From the NCBI GenBank assembly GCA_963921195.1, contig OY992540.1:22518262-22582261 (forward strand): DNA of 64,000 bases. The letters are read 5' to 3'. Below the pieces are notes generated by a model. The model searched no databases. It worked only from the letters and a program-made list of their open reading frames with translations, and had not been told where the DNA came from. Both the position numbers and the translations under genes were made by a program. Source of the stretch: Pegoplata infirma. Taxonomy: Eukaryota > Arthropoda > Insecta > Diptera > Anthomyiidae. Shown piece by piece: positions 22,776 through 33,817 of the stretch; position 1 is the first letter of the stretch, and the number at the start of each line of letters is the position of its first letter.

Positions 22776-23982
22776 TTATGCAAGACTTGCTTAAATATTG
22801 CCCTAGTCTTATGGTAGTTAAAAATGTACTTTTTAAAAAGTACCAAAGTACCAAATTATTTTGTCTCTTTTAAAGAACACATTTGTGTTGGTTTTCCTTT
22901 TTTAATTTTGTAGATATTTTGTAATAGAAAATAGGATCAGTTACATTTTTTAACAAAAAAAAAATATAACACCCTAAAAAATTTACTTTAAATAGTGCAA
23001 ATCAGATAATAGATTCAACGTAATGTTAGACGTTTAAATTGCAAAAAAAAAAAAAAACACACACAAAAAACAATTTGAAATCCTTAGGGTTTGTTTTTTT
23101 TAAAACGTTGTGTTGTTTTCCACAAAGGATTTGTGACAGGAAGTTAGATAATCTTTAAACAACAAATTACAATATTTGTTAAACTATTTGGCTAACAGGA
23201 GCCATTAAAGCCTCTCTTTTAAATAAATTGAAATTGGTTTCTAGTAGTTTATAGGAAGCCCCATAAACCATTTTTTTTTTTCTTAAATGTTAAAAGGTTT
23301 CCTTGACCCCCAGTCCAAGTAATAAACGAAAAAAAAAACTATGTCTATAAGTGAAAGTGTACTTGTCGTATTATTTTACATGTCATGTAATCAATTGTAA
23401 AATTACAAGTCTACGTATAAATATTGTATGCAAATATTATCAGGAAAATGGGGGAAAAAAGGGTAATTTTAATTTTTCTGATGTTAAAAACGGTGTAAAA
23501 GTCAAGTAAACATTGGAAAAATTGGTTGTATTGTTATTGACTGACGTTGAACAAAACACACACAAAAAAAAACACAATTGAAAAAGGATATTTTAAATTG
23601 GGGAGTTATTTTTGCATACACTTTGTGTTATTGAAGGTAGAAATTGTTATTTGTTTTACAATATCATGTAACACCTTAAATAATACGCCAAAAAAATTAT
23701 TGAAATGGTAAATTTTTATACAAATTAGCTTTTGCGAGGGTGACAGCGAAAGTTTAACAATTAAACAAGATTTCACTAGTTCGAGGTCATATTTCTTTAC
23801 TAATCATTACAATGATATTGTCAAAGTAATAATACAGTCTTACAAAATCGAAATTTCCGAATTGGAAAGGGGTGAAACTAAACGCAAATGAAAATTGACA
23901 TTTTACACAACAAACCGCTCAAGGCTTTTTTTAAAGTTGGTGATTTTAAATAATTTAAAATGTTTGTGTACTAAACATGTCC
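22776..23982. other. Unassigned A+T-rich stretch
   Basis: No coding region, RNA gene, element terminus or repeat shared with the rest of the window was recognised in these 1.2 kb. Confidence 0.5.
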
Positions 23983-23984
23983 TA

Positions 23985-24775
23985 CACTTAAAAAATTATG
24001 TCATTAACTGCATGTAGTTTATTTTAAAAATTTTACGTTTAGTCGTTTTTAAAGAAAAAACATTTGTTTGATGTTTAGTTTTTATTAATGACTACTTCTG
24101 TCCTTTGTTTCAAAAATAACACACTAAAAAATAAAGACTTTCAATAACATTTAATTTTTAAAGTCATTTATTTTTGTTATGTAAGTAAAAACTACTGATT
24201 ATTCTTTAAATTTTTAATGATTTGTGTAAGTAATTTTTTTTGAAGTTGTTGGTATTTTTTAATGATATATCTATCATTAGTTTTTACCTAAAAAATTCAA
24301 AAAAATGTTTATAGAAATATAAAAACATGTTTGTATCAAGTGACTTTGGCACGATGGGTAGAGTGTCTGGCCAGAATGTAGTTGATTGCGGGATCGATTC
24401 CCCAAAATTTTATTAAAAATTTTTAAAAAAAATATTTCAATAGAAAATTGTAAAAAATTACCTACGAAAACATTAAAAATTAATGATTTCGTAGTTTATT
24501 TTTTTGGAATTTGTTGGTAAAAATAACAGAACTATTATTAATTTTTAATGTTTTCGTAGGTTATTTTTTTTCGAATTTGTTGGTGAAAAAGATTGAAAAA
24601 ACCGTAATTTTTTAATGTTTAATGTTATTTATTTTAGAAAATTTTGTCAACAGTAAAAAATAAATGTTGCTGTTTGTTAAAACAAATGAATAATTACTGG
24701 GATGGTTTTCAATTGTTTATTCACTGGATTTAAATGTGTTTTTCATTTGTTTTTGCCTACAAAATATTTTGAGTG
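23985..24775 (+). mobile_element. TA-flanked repeat E, copy 2 (complete)
   Basis: The ends CACTTAAAAAAT and AAATATTTTGAGTG are inverted repeats, flanked by TA (23983-23984, 24776-24777). Length is 791 bp. The body has a palindromic zone (CGAAAACATTAAAAATTAAT against its inverse around 24460-24560) and a tRNA-like core at 24345-24405. There is no protein-coding frame. Copies 1 and 3 lie at 11665 and 40017. Confidence 0.78.
24345..24405 (+). other. tRNA-like core with pol III A and B boxes
   Basis: TGGGTAGAGTG (24355-24365) resembles a tRNA A box and GGATCGATTCC (24391-24401) a B box. The spacing is close to that in a tRNA gene. The wording resembles an arginine-type tRNA D arm and T arm, but an acceptor stem and anticodon arm cannot be folded, so it is not a functional tRNA gene. 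It is repeated with few changes at 40394-40450. Confidence 0.6.
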
Positions 24776-24777
24776 TA

Positions 24778-25122
24778 CTTTAGGGGGCCCTGGTGGTGCC
24801 TTTATTGGACATGTGGGGTCCAACGTCCAAACTTAAGTTCGAAATTTTGTTAGCTTTTACCGGTATAAGTTCGCTGCAATCGAACTTTATACTTACTGAA
24901 TAGCCAAATTATTAAAAATAAACCACTGTGCACCGTTGCGTATGATTGTTATTTAAAGGCAATTACAAAATTAAGCATAGGCCACTTATACAGTTTTTAA
25001 CGCGATCTTATACACTTGATTACAAAATATCTGGTGGTCAAAAATCTTTTCCATCACATCATGTTTTTGAGAAAATTGAGATCAAAGTTCAAGAAAATCG
25101 CCGTTTTGGCATTTTTGGAAAC
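24778..25122. other. Unassigned stretch
   Basis: No recognisable feature. The 60-codon frame at 24946-25128 runs into the adjoining MITE and has no motif. Confidence 0.45.
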
Positions 25123-25125
25123 TCA

Positions 25126-25386
25126 TAGCGGATGAACCCGATGTAATGTCGATTTAAAAATAAGTCGAGGTTTAAGATTAAACATTACCCCTTAAGATGC
25201 AGAACTCATTTGGTCCAGTTGCAATAACCGTTTGGGCACCAATTGTCAATGATGTCTTATTATCCAGTATCGAAATAAAGTTTTTGAGGGAAATACCTTA
25301 TTAAAAGAAAATTTGGGCTCCTAGGGTTAAAACGACTGATCAAATGACTTATATTTAAGTCGTCAGCACATCGGGTTCATCCGCTA
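25126..25386. mobile_element. 261-bp MITE, 3-bp TSD
   Basis: The terminal inverted repeats are TAGCGGATGAACCCGATGT, with further complementarity through an AAATAAGTCG/CGACTTATATTTAAGTCG block. TCA borders both ends (25123-25125, 25387-25389). A 3-bp duplication fits a PIF/Harbinger- or CACTA-like origin. No coding region. Confidence 0.7.
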
Positions 25387-25551
25387 TCAGTTGTTAAATA
25401 TGTCCAAAAACGCGATTTTTTTTAATTTCTTAATGAAAAAGTTTTGTGACCGGATTTGTTACCAGAAGAATAGTTGTAATTGTGTGTATAAGGTGGAGTT
25501 CAATTCCCATCATATTACGCTGTACAACAATTACGAACTTTTTTGTATAAT

Positions 25552-25935
25552 CATGATCCTCGATCGATTTTAAGACGGTCTAGCGATGTCCGTCCGTCTG
25601 TATGTCTGTTGAAAACACGCTAACTTTTGAAAAACTTTACTGATGCTTCTCAAGTTTGGCATATATGTTGGACATTTACTTGGTCAGGTTGGTATTGCAA
25701 TTTAGAGAAATCGGTCTAGTGCTTCAAAAGTTATAAGCAAAAGAGTAAATTTCGTCAAGGGAATTTACGAGATAAAATTTTTTATTACTTTTCGTTTTCA
25801 TGGTCTGATTTGTATTTAATTTCAGCAAAATCGGTCTAGTGGTTGAAAAGTTATTAGCAAAATTGTGAATTTCAGATTAGTTTCACCTTAAATTCACGTG
25901 TTGAAAAACTGTTAAACAAGTTTTAAAAACACTAC
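25552..25935 (+). mobile_element. mini-me-like repeat, type A, internal fragment
   Basis: It starts abruptly at ATGATCCTCGATCGATTTTA and runs through GTCCGTCCGTCTGTATGTCT, CACGCTAACTTTTGAAAAAC and AAATCGGTCTAGTG to CACGTGTTGAAAAACTG. Both ends of the element are missing. Confidence 0.65.
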
Positions 25936-26585
25936 ACCATTTCAAGTTGATGTTGAAAAAATACAAATTGATATTGAGAATTGAAAATTGATATTGAGAA
26001 AAAGCAAATTGATATTTAGAAAAACAAATTAATATTGAGAAAATACAAATTGATATTGAGAAACAAAAATTTATATTGAGAATACACAAATTGATATTAA
26101 GAAATGAAAATTGATATTGAGCAACACACATTGATATTGAGAAATAAAATTTCATATTGAGAAAATAAAAATTGATATTGGGAAAAGACAAATTGATATT
26201 GGGAAAAGACAAATTGATGTTGGGAAAAGACAAATTGATATTAAGAAATAAAAAATTTAAATTAAGAAAATACAAATTGATATTGAGAAAAGACAAATTG
26301 ATATTAAGAAAATACAAATTTATATTGAGAAATTAAAAAAATAATATTGAGAAAATACAAATTGATATTGAGAAAAAGAAAAGTTGAACTTGATATTGCC
26401 GTTTTGATCATTGTCAATTTTTAATTTTTTACTGACAAAATGGATTTGCCTTTACTCAATATCAATTTGTATTTTCTCAATATTAATTTGGAAATTCTCA
26501 ATATCAATTTTGTTTTTCCCAATATCAAATTTTTACATTTCAATATCAATTTTTCTTTTCTCAATATTAATTTTTATGGTGCTTA
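25936..26585. repeat. ~21-bp minisatellite in two opposed blocks
   Basis: From about 25946 to 26375 a unit near AAATTGATATTGAGAAAATAC is repeated about twenty times with drift. After a 60-bp spacer the reverse-complement unit TCAATATCAATTTGTATTTT is repeated at 26450-26575. The 21-bp period gives a 144-codon minus-strand frame with seven-residue repeats (INLYFLN type), which is a by-product. Confidence 0.8.
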
Positions 26586-26965
26586 TGAAGCAAAATATTT
26601 TCAAAAAGCATGAAAAAAAATAATTTTTCCAACATTTTGCTTCAAAAGAACCACAAAAAGTTTTTAATAAATTTTTTCAAAAATTTTAATTGTTCGAAAG
26701 GTCTCTAGCAATAATTTGGCTTTTACAGATTGAAAAAATATCAATTAGTCGACGAGTTATAGTCAAATAACCATATAAACAGTATGCTGAAATTCAGCAT
26801 TTGACTGCAAAGTTCGAAGGTCGATAAAAAAAATTCGAACTAACATAAACAAACGCCGCGATACAGGTCTTCTTATTTAGCCTCTATTTTCACCCCTCAC
26901 TCTCAGAATCGACCTAACTTTTGCTAACCTAAATTTGTTCTACAGTGTTATTTAAACCAGCAGCG
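26586..26965. mobile_element. Half copy of a foldback element
   Basis: It matches the right arm and centre of the palindromic element at 46018-46661: TTTTAATTGTTCGAAAGGTC, CAATTAGTCGACGAGTTATA, TGCAAAGTTCGAAGGTCGAT and the end AACCTAAATTTGTTCTACAG. The left arm is absent; the minisatellite occupies its place. Confidence 0.65.
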
Positions 26966-27142
26966 GCCATCGATCAAAATTTTAAATCAAAGTTTTTTTC
27001 GAGCACTAAAAAGAATGAAATGAAAACAAATTTTAAAATTTTTTTAAAAAAGTTTTTTTAACATAAGACAAAAGCGCCATTTTTTTAATTTTTGGGCAAA
27101 ATTTCAAATGGCTAATCTCGAAAACCGTTCGCCCGATTTTTT

Positions 27143-27831
27143 TATACCCTCCAACCACAGTATGGGGGTATACTCACTTTGTCATTCCGTTTGTAACGTA
27201 TCGAAATATCAATCGGGGACCCCATAAAGTAGATATATTATTCATCTATGATCGATTCTTAGACTTTTCTAGAATGTCCGTATGTCCGTCCGTCCGTCTG
27301 TATAAGACACGATGCAGTCCAAAATAAAAGAGATAGACACGTTAAATTTGGCAGGAATATGTCTTTTGGTCCTAGGCAGTTTAAGTTCGTAAATGGGCAA
27401 AATCGGACTAGGGGGAAAAAAGTTCCCCTTTGAAGAACTTAACTAACCTCTGAAAAACGCCATATTTTCTCAGGTTTTTTTGTATTTTTGTTAAGCAAAT
27501 GAAACAATTTGATGCCAGAAAAAGTTCAAGGTCCTGCACTTGGACTTGGGAAATAAAAAAAATATTTTTTTTTTTGCCCGCCCCCCTTTTGTGGGCGTGG
27601 ATTTTAAAAATGTTTTTTAATAATGATAAAATCGTATTACTTAAGCTCAAAAAGCATAATAAATAAATTTTTAAACATTTATCGCATTGGTTTATGTGTC
27701 CCCCAATGACCCCTTCTGACCCCCCCAAAAAACGCCACTGCAATTTTTTTTTTTTTAATTTTTTTTTATCTGTTGGATGGTATTATAGATTCGGCACAGC
27801 CGAATTTAACACTCGCACTTGTTTTTTTTTT
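27143..27831 (+). mobile_element. mini-me-like repeat, type C, complete
   Basis: It begins with a hairpin (TATACCCTCCAACCACAGTA, then GGGGGTATA) and has a GTCCGTATGTCCGTCCGTCC tract (27277-27300). It ends with the hairpin ATTCGGCACAGCCGAAT, TTAACACTCGCACTTG and a T-run. The second half contains a poly-T/C-rich stretch (CCCGCCCCCCTTTTGTGGGC). It is preceded by T's, consistent with insertion between T residues. Confidence 0.7.
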
Positions 27832-28199
27832 TTAATTTTTCAAAAATACAATTTTTATTGTGAAAATTTTCCAAAAATCAAAAACTTTGACCGATCGCGT
27901 CACGGGTTAAATAATCGAATTTAGCTCAAATTAAGTATAAATAAAAGTTCGTCTTGAGTTCTATGGATTCTTAAGAGAAAGGAATTTTAAACTTTTTTTT
28001 TTAATTTCTTAAATGTATGTATAAATAGCGATATCTCGAAAACCGTTTGACCGTTTTTTATTTTTTTTAACATGATAATGTTTTTAGGCTGGTGTCTAAT
28101 TTTAAAAAAGTTGCAGTACGCCACCTCATTTTCACTATATAAGCTAACAATTAACGAAAAAGAAAACAAGAATTACTATTTTCATTTTCTTAAATCCAA
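27832..28199. other. Unassigned A+T-rich stretch
   Basis: No features recognised except repeated ATCTCGAAAACCGTT wording (28029), also seen at 27115. Confidence 0.45.
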
Positions 28200-28990
28200 A
28201 AATTTTAATAACTTGGGTTTGTAAAATTTTTTTTTGCAATAAGCTTAGACTTGGTCAAAAAGAAGTTTTGGTAAAAAAATGATTTTTTTCACGAAAAACA
28301 AAATTATGTTAAAAAAAATTTTTGTTAAAAAAAAATACGCGATTTTTCCTTTTTTTTGTCAAAAATATGTTCGTACTTGTTTAAATACCATTTTGTGTTC
28401 AATTATGTTCACATATGTCAAACAGAAGCCGAATTAAAGCATTTTGTATTTTTAGGTTATGTTGAATGTACTGAAATTTTTGAGGCGTGCTTACATTTTC
28501 GTTCATAACTTTTGAACCGCTGAACCGATATCGCTCAAATGCAATACCAAACTTCTCGGGAGAACTTCCAATTAATATGTTAAGTTTCAGTCATCTCTGT
28601 GCAATATTTTGTCCGTGACAGCATTTTCCAGAGACAGACAGACGGACATCGCTTGAATGTCTTAAAATCGATCGGGCATCATGAATATATATACTTTATG
28701 GGGTCCCAGATCGATATTTCGATGAGTTACAAACGAAATGACAAACTATCTCTATCACTAAGTGGAGGGTATAAAAAATTTAATGAACCCAAAATTTTTG
28801 GTGAAAAAAAAATTTGATAAAAAAATTCATCAAAAACTTTTTTTCATCAAAATTTTTTTTCACCAAAAATTTTGGGTTTATTAAATTTTGTTTAACATAA
28901 TTTTGTTTTTCGTGAAAAAAATTATTTTTTTTACCAAAACTTCTTGTTGACCAAGTCTAACAATAAGCTTTTCGAAAAAAAATGTTCCAT
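28200..28990. repeat. Inverted-repeat unit split by a mini-me-like repeat
   Basis: GCTTAGACTTGGTCAAAAAG...AAGTTTTGGTAAAAAAATGA (28240-28320) is inverted at 28880-28975. A second palindrome reads CCAAAATTTTTGGTG/CACCAAAAATTTTGG at 28788-28875. Between them lies a type A mini-me-like copy (28495-28773). The outer arms suggest an A/T-rich foldback element whose borders are unclear. Confidence 0.5.
28495..28773 (-). mobile_element. mini-me-like repeat, type A, short
   Basis: In reverse orientation it contains CATAACTTTTGAACCGCTGA, a short GACAGACAGACGGACATCGC tract, ATCGATCGGGCATCATGAAT and the terminal CACTAAGTGGAGGGTATA. The 5'-side third found in full copies is missing. Confidence 0.65.
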
Positions 28991-29090
28991 TTGTTTATCA
29001 AATGTACATAAAAAAAGTGAGAGTGTTATATTCTTTGGTGCCGAATCTTTTATACTCTCCAAAATGTAAAAACATTTTTTTCGACTTATT
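28985..29090 (-). mobile_element. Terminus of a type C mini-me-like repeat
   Basis: AAGTGAGAGTGTTATATTCT, GGTGCCGAATC and TTATACTCTCCAAAATGT match the inverted type C end. Only about 100 bp remain. Confidence 0.5.
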
Positions 29091-30309
29091 TTTGCACTCA
29101 CTTACGAAATGTACAACTCTTTTGGTGTTTTAATAGGGTCCTCGACTGATATTTCAATTCGTTTTGCATGGGATAGCAAAGTAATATAACATTATTTTTT
29201 CTAAAAAAATTTTGCTTTGGCAAGTACACCCAAATCTTACGCAAAACATTATCATGATTTAATGTTTTGGGCAAGAGTACAAAATTCGAAGGCATTTTTT
29301 TTGATATTTCTGTTCAACACATTAAAATTAAAAAAAAAAAAAAATATGTATCGGAAGACACATTTTATTAGGCCCACTTTAAGAACCAATTCTTTGAGTT
29401 GAACTTACATTTTTTATTTAAAAATCTTTTCAATCACACCACGTATAAATATTTATACCAACAAAAATACTTATGTAAGCAAATGTCATCGAATACAATA
29501 AAGGTTGCTATTTGTGCAAAAAAAAGGGTTTCGAGTAAAAGGCTAATTGTTAGTACACACTCGAAAAAAACAAAAAAACAATGACTTGGCCCCAACTCTA
29601 AATTTGTAATTAGAGACAATTAACAAAAGGTCATTATTTACACAAAATAACAACTAATGAAAAAATCAATATTATTTTAAACAATAATAATAACGTGACA
29701 ACACATGTACGAAAAAACACATACATACATACATCCAGCGACATTTTTTAACCCTTATTAATGATGTTGAAAATATTTATAAGTTAACAAAAATATATTT
29801 CAATTAGATTTTTTTTTTTGCATTTTATTGTATTTAAGCTTTTCACACTTTGAAACGCGTATGTACAAATGTGATTTTCACACTCAATGCTAATGAATAC
29901 ATGCTGTGTCAATATAAAATGTTGACAAAACACAAATCAAAACGACATGGCTTACAAAATTGTGAAAGAAAAGGACTCGAAAAGGAACTTTTATTTTTTT
30001 TACTATGTGTAAGTTGAGAGTAATCACAGCAAGTTTATTATACAAAAAAAAAAAAAAGAAACTATTAAAAATTATTGAAGTAAAAAAAAAAGAAAAGTAA
30101 CATACGATTCAATTATATTTTACAATTTGAAATTGTCCTGCAAAAGGACCACAGCGTGTAACCTTTTGTTGGATGTATTGAATAAAACACAGTACATGCA
30201 ATTATTTTGTTGCTTGAAGAAACTTTATGTTAAAAAATTGAATTTTAAAGGGGTTTATTTTTTGTTACGCAAAAAAAAATTTTTTATTTAAAGTTAAAAT
30301 ATAGCAAGC
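29091..30309. other. Unassigned A+T-rich stretch
   Basis: No gene or element recognised in 1.2 kb. There is a CATACATACATACATC microsatellite near 29720 and several poly-A runs. Small frames at 29098-29619 have no motif. Confidence 0.5.
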
Positions 30310-30690
30310 ACAAAATTTAAATTCGTATTGGTCGAATTAATTAATACCCTCCACATTTCCAAAAATATTTTATACCCTACACCACTCTGTGGTACAGGGT
30401 ATAATGAGTTTGTGCTGATGTTTGTAACTACCCGAAATATTGGTCCTAAACCTACTTTCAAGTATACCGATCGAATCAGAAATACGTTTTGAGTCGATTT
30501 AGCGATATCTGTCCGTTCGTCTGTCCATCTAACGATTTAAGCACGATACAGGTCGAAATTTTCAATCAATTGACTTTAAATTTGAAACTTAAGCATATTT
30601 TGGCCCAAGGACGAAGCCCATTGAAATGGGAAAATACCGGTCCATGTTAAGACCTAGCCTCCATACAAACTCCCCCTTTGAATTTGCCTC
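30310..30690 (+). mobile_element. mini-me-like repeat, type B, 5' part, inside an end fragment
   Basis: At 30318-30360 a degenerate inverted terminus (AAATTCGTATTGGTCGAATT, AATACCCTCCAC) is followed from 30370 by the type B hairpin CTACACCACTCTGTGGTACA. The type B copy continues through GTTACTACCCGAAATATTGG-like wording and GCCCAAGGACGAAGCCCATT to about 30690, where similarity stops. Confidence 0.6.
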
Positions 30691-31094
30691 CATCCTCATT
30701 TATTTCCACAACTTCACTTGTATTTTTATGTTCTTTTCACATTTTGTTTCTTTTTTACTTTTGACCAAGGATGGGTACCAATTCGATAAAAGTATTGGTA
30801 TTGGTATTGGTTTTTAAAATTATATTAGTATTGGTATAGGTATTGGTTTTCATTTTTTGTTGAATTGGTATAGGTTTCGGTATTGGTTTTGAATTATTTA
30901 GGTATTGGGTATTGGTATTGGTTTTAGCCTCGAATTGGTATCGGTTTTTAATAAGTATTGGTATTTATCTTATATCGGTTTTGGTATTTGTATGCAAAAG
31001 GTTTTGTCGTTAATATTAATTTATTTAACGTACGTCGTCCTTCTGTCCGCCCACAGTGCACACTGGGGCGTGATGGTAGGTTTTTTGGCCAAAA

Positions 31095-31725
31095 GTCTCT
31101 ACAGGTCGTAAATGTTAACCGATCTTTTTGAAATTCAGAAATTAAGCCTATATTAAGGTAATTAATAAGTGCCTTGAAAGTTTTTGAAATCGGACCTACA
31201 AGGAAACTATTTCAGGGTGGACACTTTATTTTTAATCAAATTCACAGATGTTATAGGTGAATCAAATGAAGAGACACTTGTCTTTTGTTTATGTATTTGA
31301 ATTAGAGATGGTCTGTGGTCCCGTTATTTGCGTGACTCAAAAAACCACGTGATTAAGGCGTGAGCGATTTTTATTTAAATCACGTGATTATTGAGCGATT
31401 TTCATTTAAATTAAGTGACTATATTAGGGTAGGTTAACCTAACGTAACCTAGGGTAATAAATAAGTGCCTTGAAACTTTTTAGATTCAGACCTACAAGGA
31501 AATTTTTTCAAGGGTGGACACTTCATTTTAATTAAAATTTACAGATGTTATAGATTAAACAAATGAAGAGACACTTGTCTCTTGTTTATGTATTTGAATT
31601 GGAGATCGTCGCTGGTCCCGTGATTTGCGTGACTCAAAAAAGTGATTTTCATTTAAATCACGTGATGTTGAGTTGAAAAATTCTAAGTGAGTGTCTAGAG
31701 AGTGGGTCGAATTTTTGCGTGAAGG
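31095..31725 (+). repeat. Dispersed repeat R, copies 2 and 3 in tandem
   Basis: Two copies (about 31095-31430 and 31440-31725) repeat GGACCTACAAGGAA(A), GGGTGGACACTT, AGATGTTATAG and GACACTTGTC in the order of copy 1 at 8355. The second is 5'-truncated. The join contains GGTAGGTTAACCTAACGTAA, similar to a LINE tail. Confidence 0.65.
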
Positions 31726-31737
31726 ATTTTTTTTTTT

Positions 31738-32235
31738 TTGAAAAACCCCTTTAAAAAAAATAAATAAAAAAAAAAATTGTGGAAACCTCATTTTTAAACT
31801 CATCGTTATCAAAAGTTCTACGCCCTTTCAAAAAACTGTCTGAGCCAGAATTATCCTTTCTATCCCAACTTTCCAAAAAATTTGCCCGCTTGTGTCCGTT
31901 TTCAAAAATGGAATTAAAATAAATTTTATAAAAAAATAAAATTTATAAAAAAATTCGAATTTTTTTTTTTTTTGAAAACTCCCTTTTAAAAACTCATCGT
32001 TATAGAAAGTTCCACGCCCTTTCAAAAAACTGTTTGGACCAGGATTATCCTTTTTATCCATACTTTACAAAAAACTTGCCCGCTTGTGCCAGTCAACACA
32101 AATTGAAATGCCAAAAATTTAAAAAAAAAAATAAAAAAAATTTTGTGAAAACCCTCTTTTTTAAACTCGTCGTAATCAAAAGTACCACATTACTTCAAAT
32201 CGGTTTTTTGTGTATTCGGGTTTCATTTTATCCAG
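31738..32235. repeat. ~190-bp tandem repeat, about 2.5 units
   Basis: Units start near 31738, 31965 and 32110. Shared words are AAACTCATCGTTAT, CACGCCCTTTCAAAAAACTG, CCAGGATTATCCTTT (with variants) and TTGCCCGCTTGTG. No coding potential. Confidence 0.6.
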
Positions 32236-32634
32236 TATTAATATAGAAATAAATATGTTTGTACTTGTGGAAAAACTTAAAAATTGTTAATTCATAAAAT
32301 TAATTTATTCAATTATAAAATGCTCATTTTAACAACTTTAGATTTGTTCATCTCCCTTTCTATTAATACTTTAAACGCAGACAAAAAATGGGAAAAAGGG
32401 GCAGGTCAGTCTTAATGCTAGTAAACCAACGAAGATTTTGGCGTCCTAAGTTTTGGATTATGTCGCGGAACATTTTGGGAAAACTATTCAAAATTGAACA
32501 ATTTTAAAAAATTTAAATAAAAAAAATTAAAAAATCACAAAAAAACAGAATCAAGAACATTTACAAGTTGTACATCCTTTTGTCTTAATAATGTATAAAT
32601 TTGTTAGCCTTTTTGATAACGGTACACTGAAAAA

Positions 32635-33815
32635 AAATTTTACCATTTTTAAAGCATGTTGAACTTAATTTAAAAAAAGAAGGGTATGCGAGGGCTCCAA
32701 AGATATTAATTCTTCTTCCAAGTATTTTTTTTCCTAAAACATAGTAATGCATTTACTTAAATATATCTTAAAAGTAAGTAAAATTGTACTTATTCTAAGT
32801 TTAATTGTTTTTATGCAGAGGAAAAATATTTTTTTAAAATAAGTAAAAATTTCCTTAAACTTACGGATTCTGTGGACCCAATGGAGTCCCAATGTGAGGA
32901 CCCTACGGGCCCCCAATATATGGGGTCCGCCCATGAGTATGTGCGTACACTATTATAGGGTCACTATTGATTTTGATCCAAAATTTTGGTCAGAATCGCT
33001 CTATTTGGCTTAGTTTTCGAGATCTGGGAATGGGGTCTTGAGAAATTTGATCATGAAATAACTCGAAAACTATAACTCGGAGAGCTTTCAAGTCTTCGGC
33101 GGTCATATTCTACACGTTAAAGACTACAAAAATGCCTTTAGAATTTTTTTCGTATCTGCAGTATTTGCAGAGTTATAGGCATTTGAAAATTCCGCGAAAA
33201 TCGAAATTTGGGTTTAAAGTTAGGGTCTCATGGGGTCTTTAGATGGGACCCCCAAATGGGGTCCCCAAAATACCTCAATTTTAAATATTTTTTTCTTAAC
33301 TTAAGTCAATTCTTTCTTAAACTGATGAAGATATGGATTCAAATAAAGTCAATGAAATAAATAAAATAAAGATTAATTTTTTCTTAACTTAAAACAAAAA
33401 TTGATTAAATTAAAGAAAATGCGTTTTGGAATTAAAGATTAGTACTTATTTGATTCAATGTCTTGAAAATGTCTATACTATTTTTAAGTAAGTTACGTAC
33501 TTATTTATTTTTTTTGCACACAATTTAAATTTTTTTCTTTTAAGTAAAACAAAATTTTTAAATAAACCCTTTTTTTATTAAATGCAATCAATTCGCCATT
33601 AATGTAAAGAATATTTAACTTAATTTAAAAAAACAAATTAAGGAAAACTTTTGTGCTTTTTTAAGTATTTGCATTTACTATCTTCAAGTTTATTTTCTTT
33701 GTTTTAAGTAAAAGCACCTTATATTAAGTTAAGTTGAAGTAAATAATAAAAAAAATTGTGTACTTAAATTAATAACAGTGTTTATTTAATTTCAGTATAG
33801 TTATTTTTTTCAGTG
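32635..33815 (+). mobile_element. TA-flanked element D-prime, copy 1
   Basis: The ends CACTGAAAAAAAATTT and TTATTTTTTTCAGTG are inverted, with TA on both sides (32633-32634, 33816-33817). Length is 1181 bp. The A/T-rich outer thirds contain CTTAAAAGTAAGTAAAATTG-like words. The core has GGACCCTACGGGCCCCCAAT and AACTCGAAAACTATAACTCG, distantly like the D family. No coding frame. Confidence 0.8.
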
Positions 33816-33817
33816 TA

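Noticed and set aside
24345..24405. Functional tRNA gene
   Set aside because: A- and B-box-like words exist, but no acceptor stem or anticodon arm can be paired, and the sequence is repeated within a transposon family.
25883..26317. 144-codon minus-strand frame with seven-residue repeats
   Set aside because: It is the translation of a 21-bp A/T-rich minisatellite; the period is a multiple of three, so stops are rare. It has no start context or domain.
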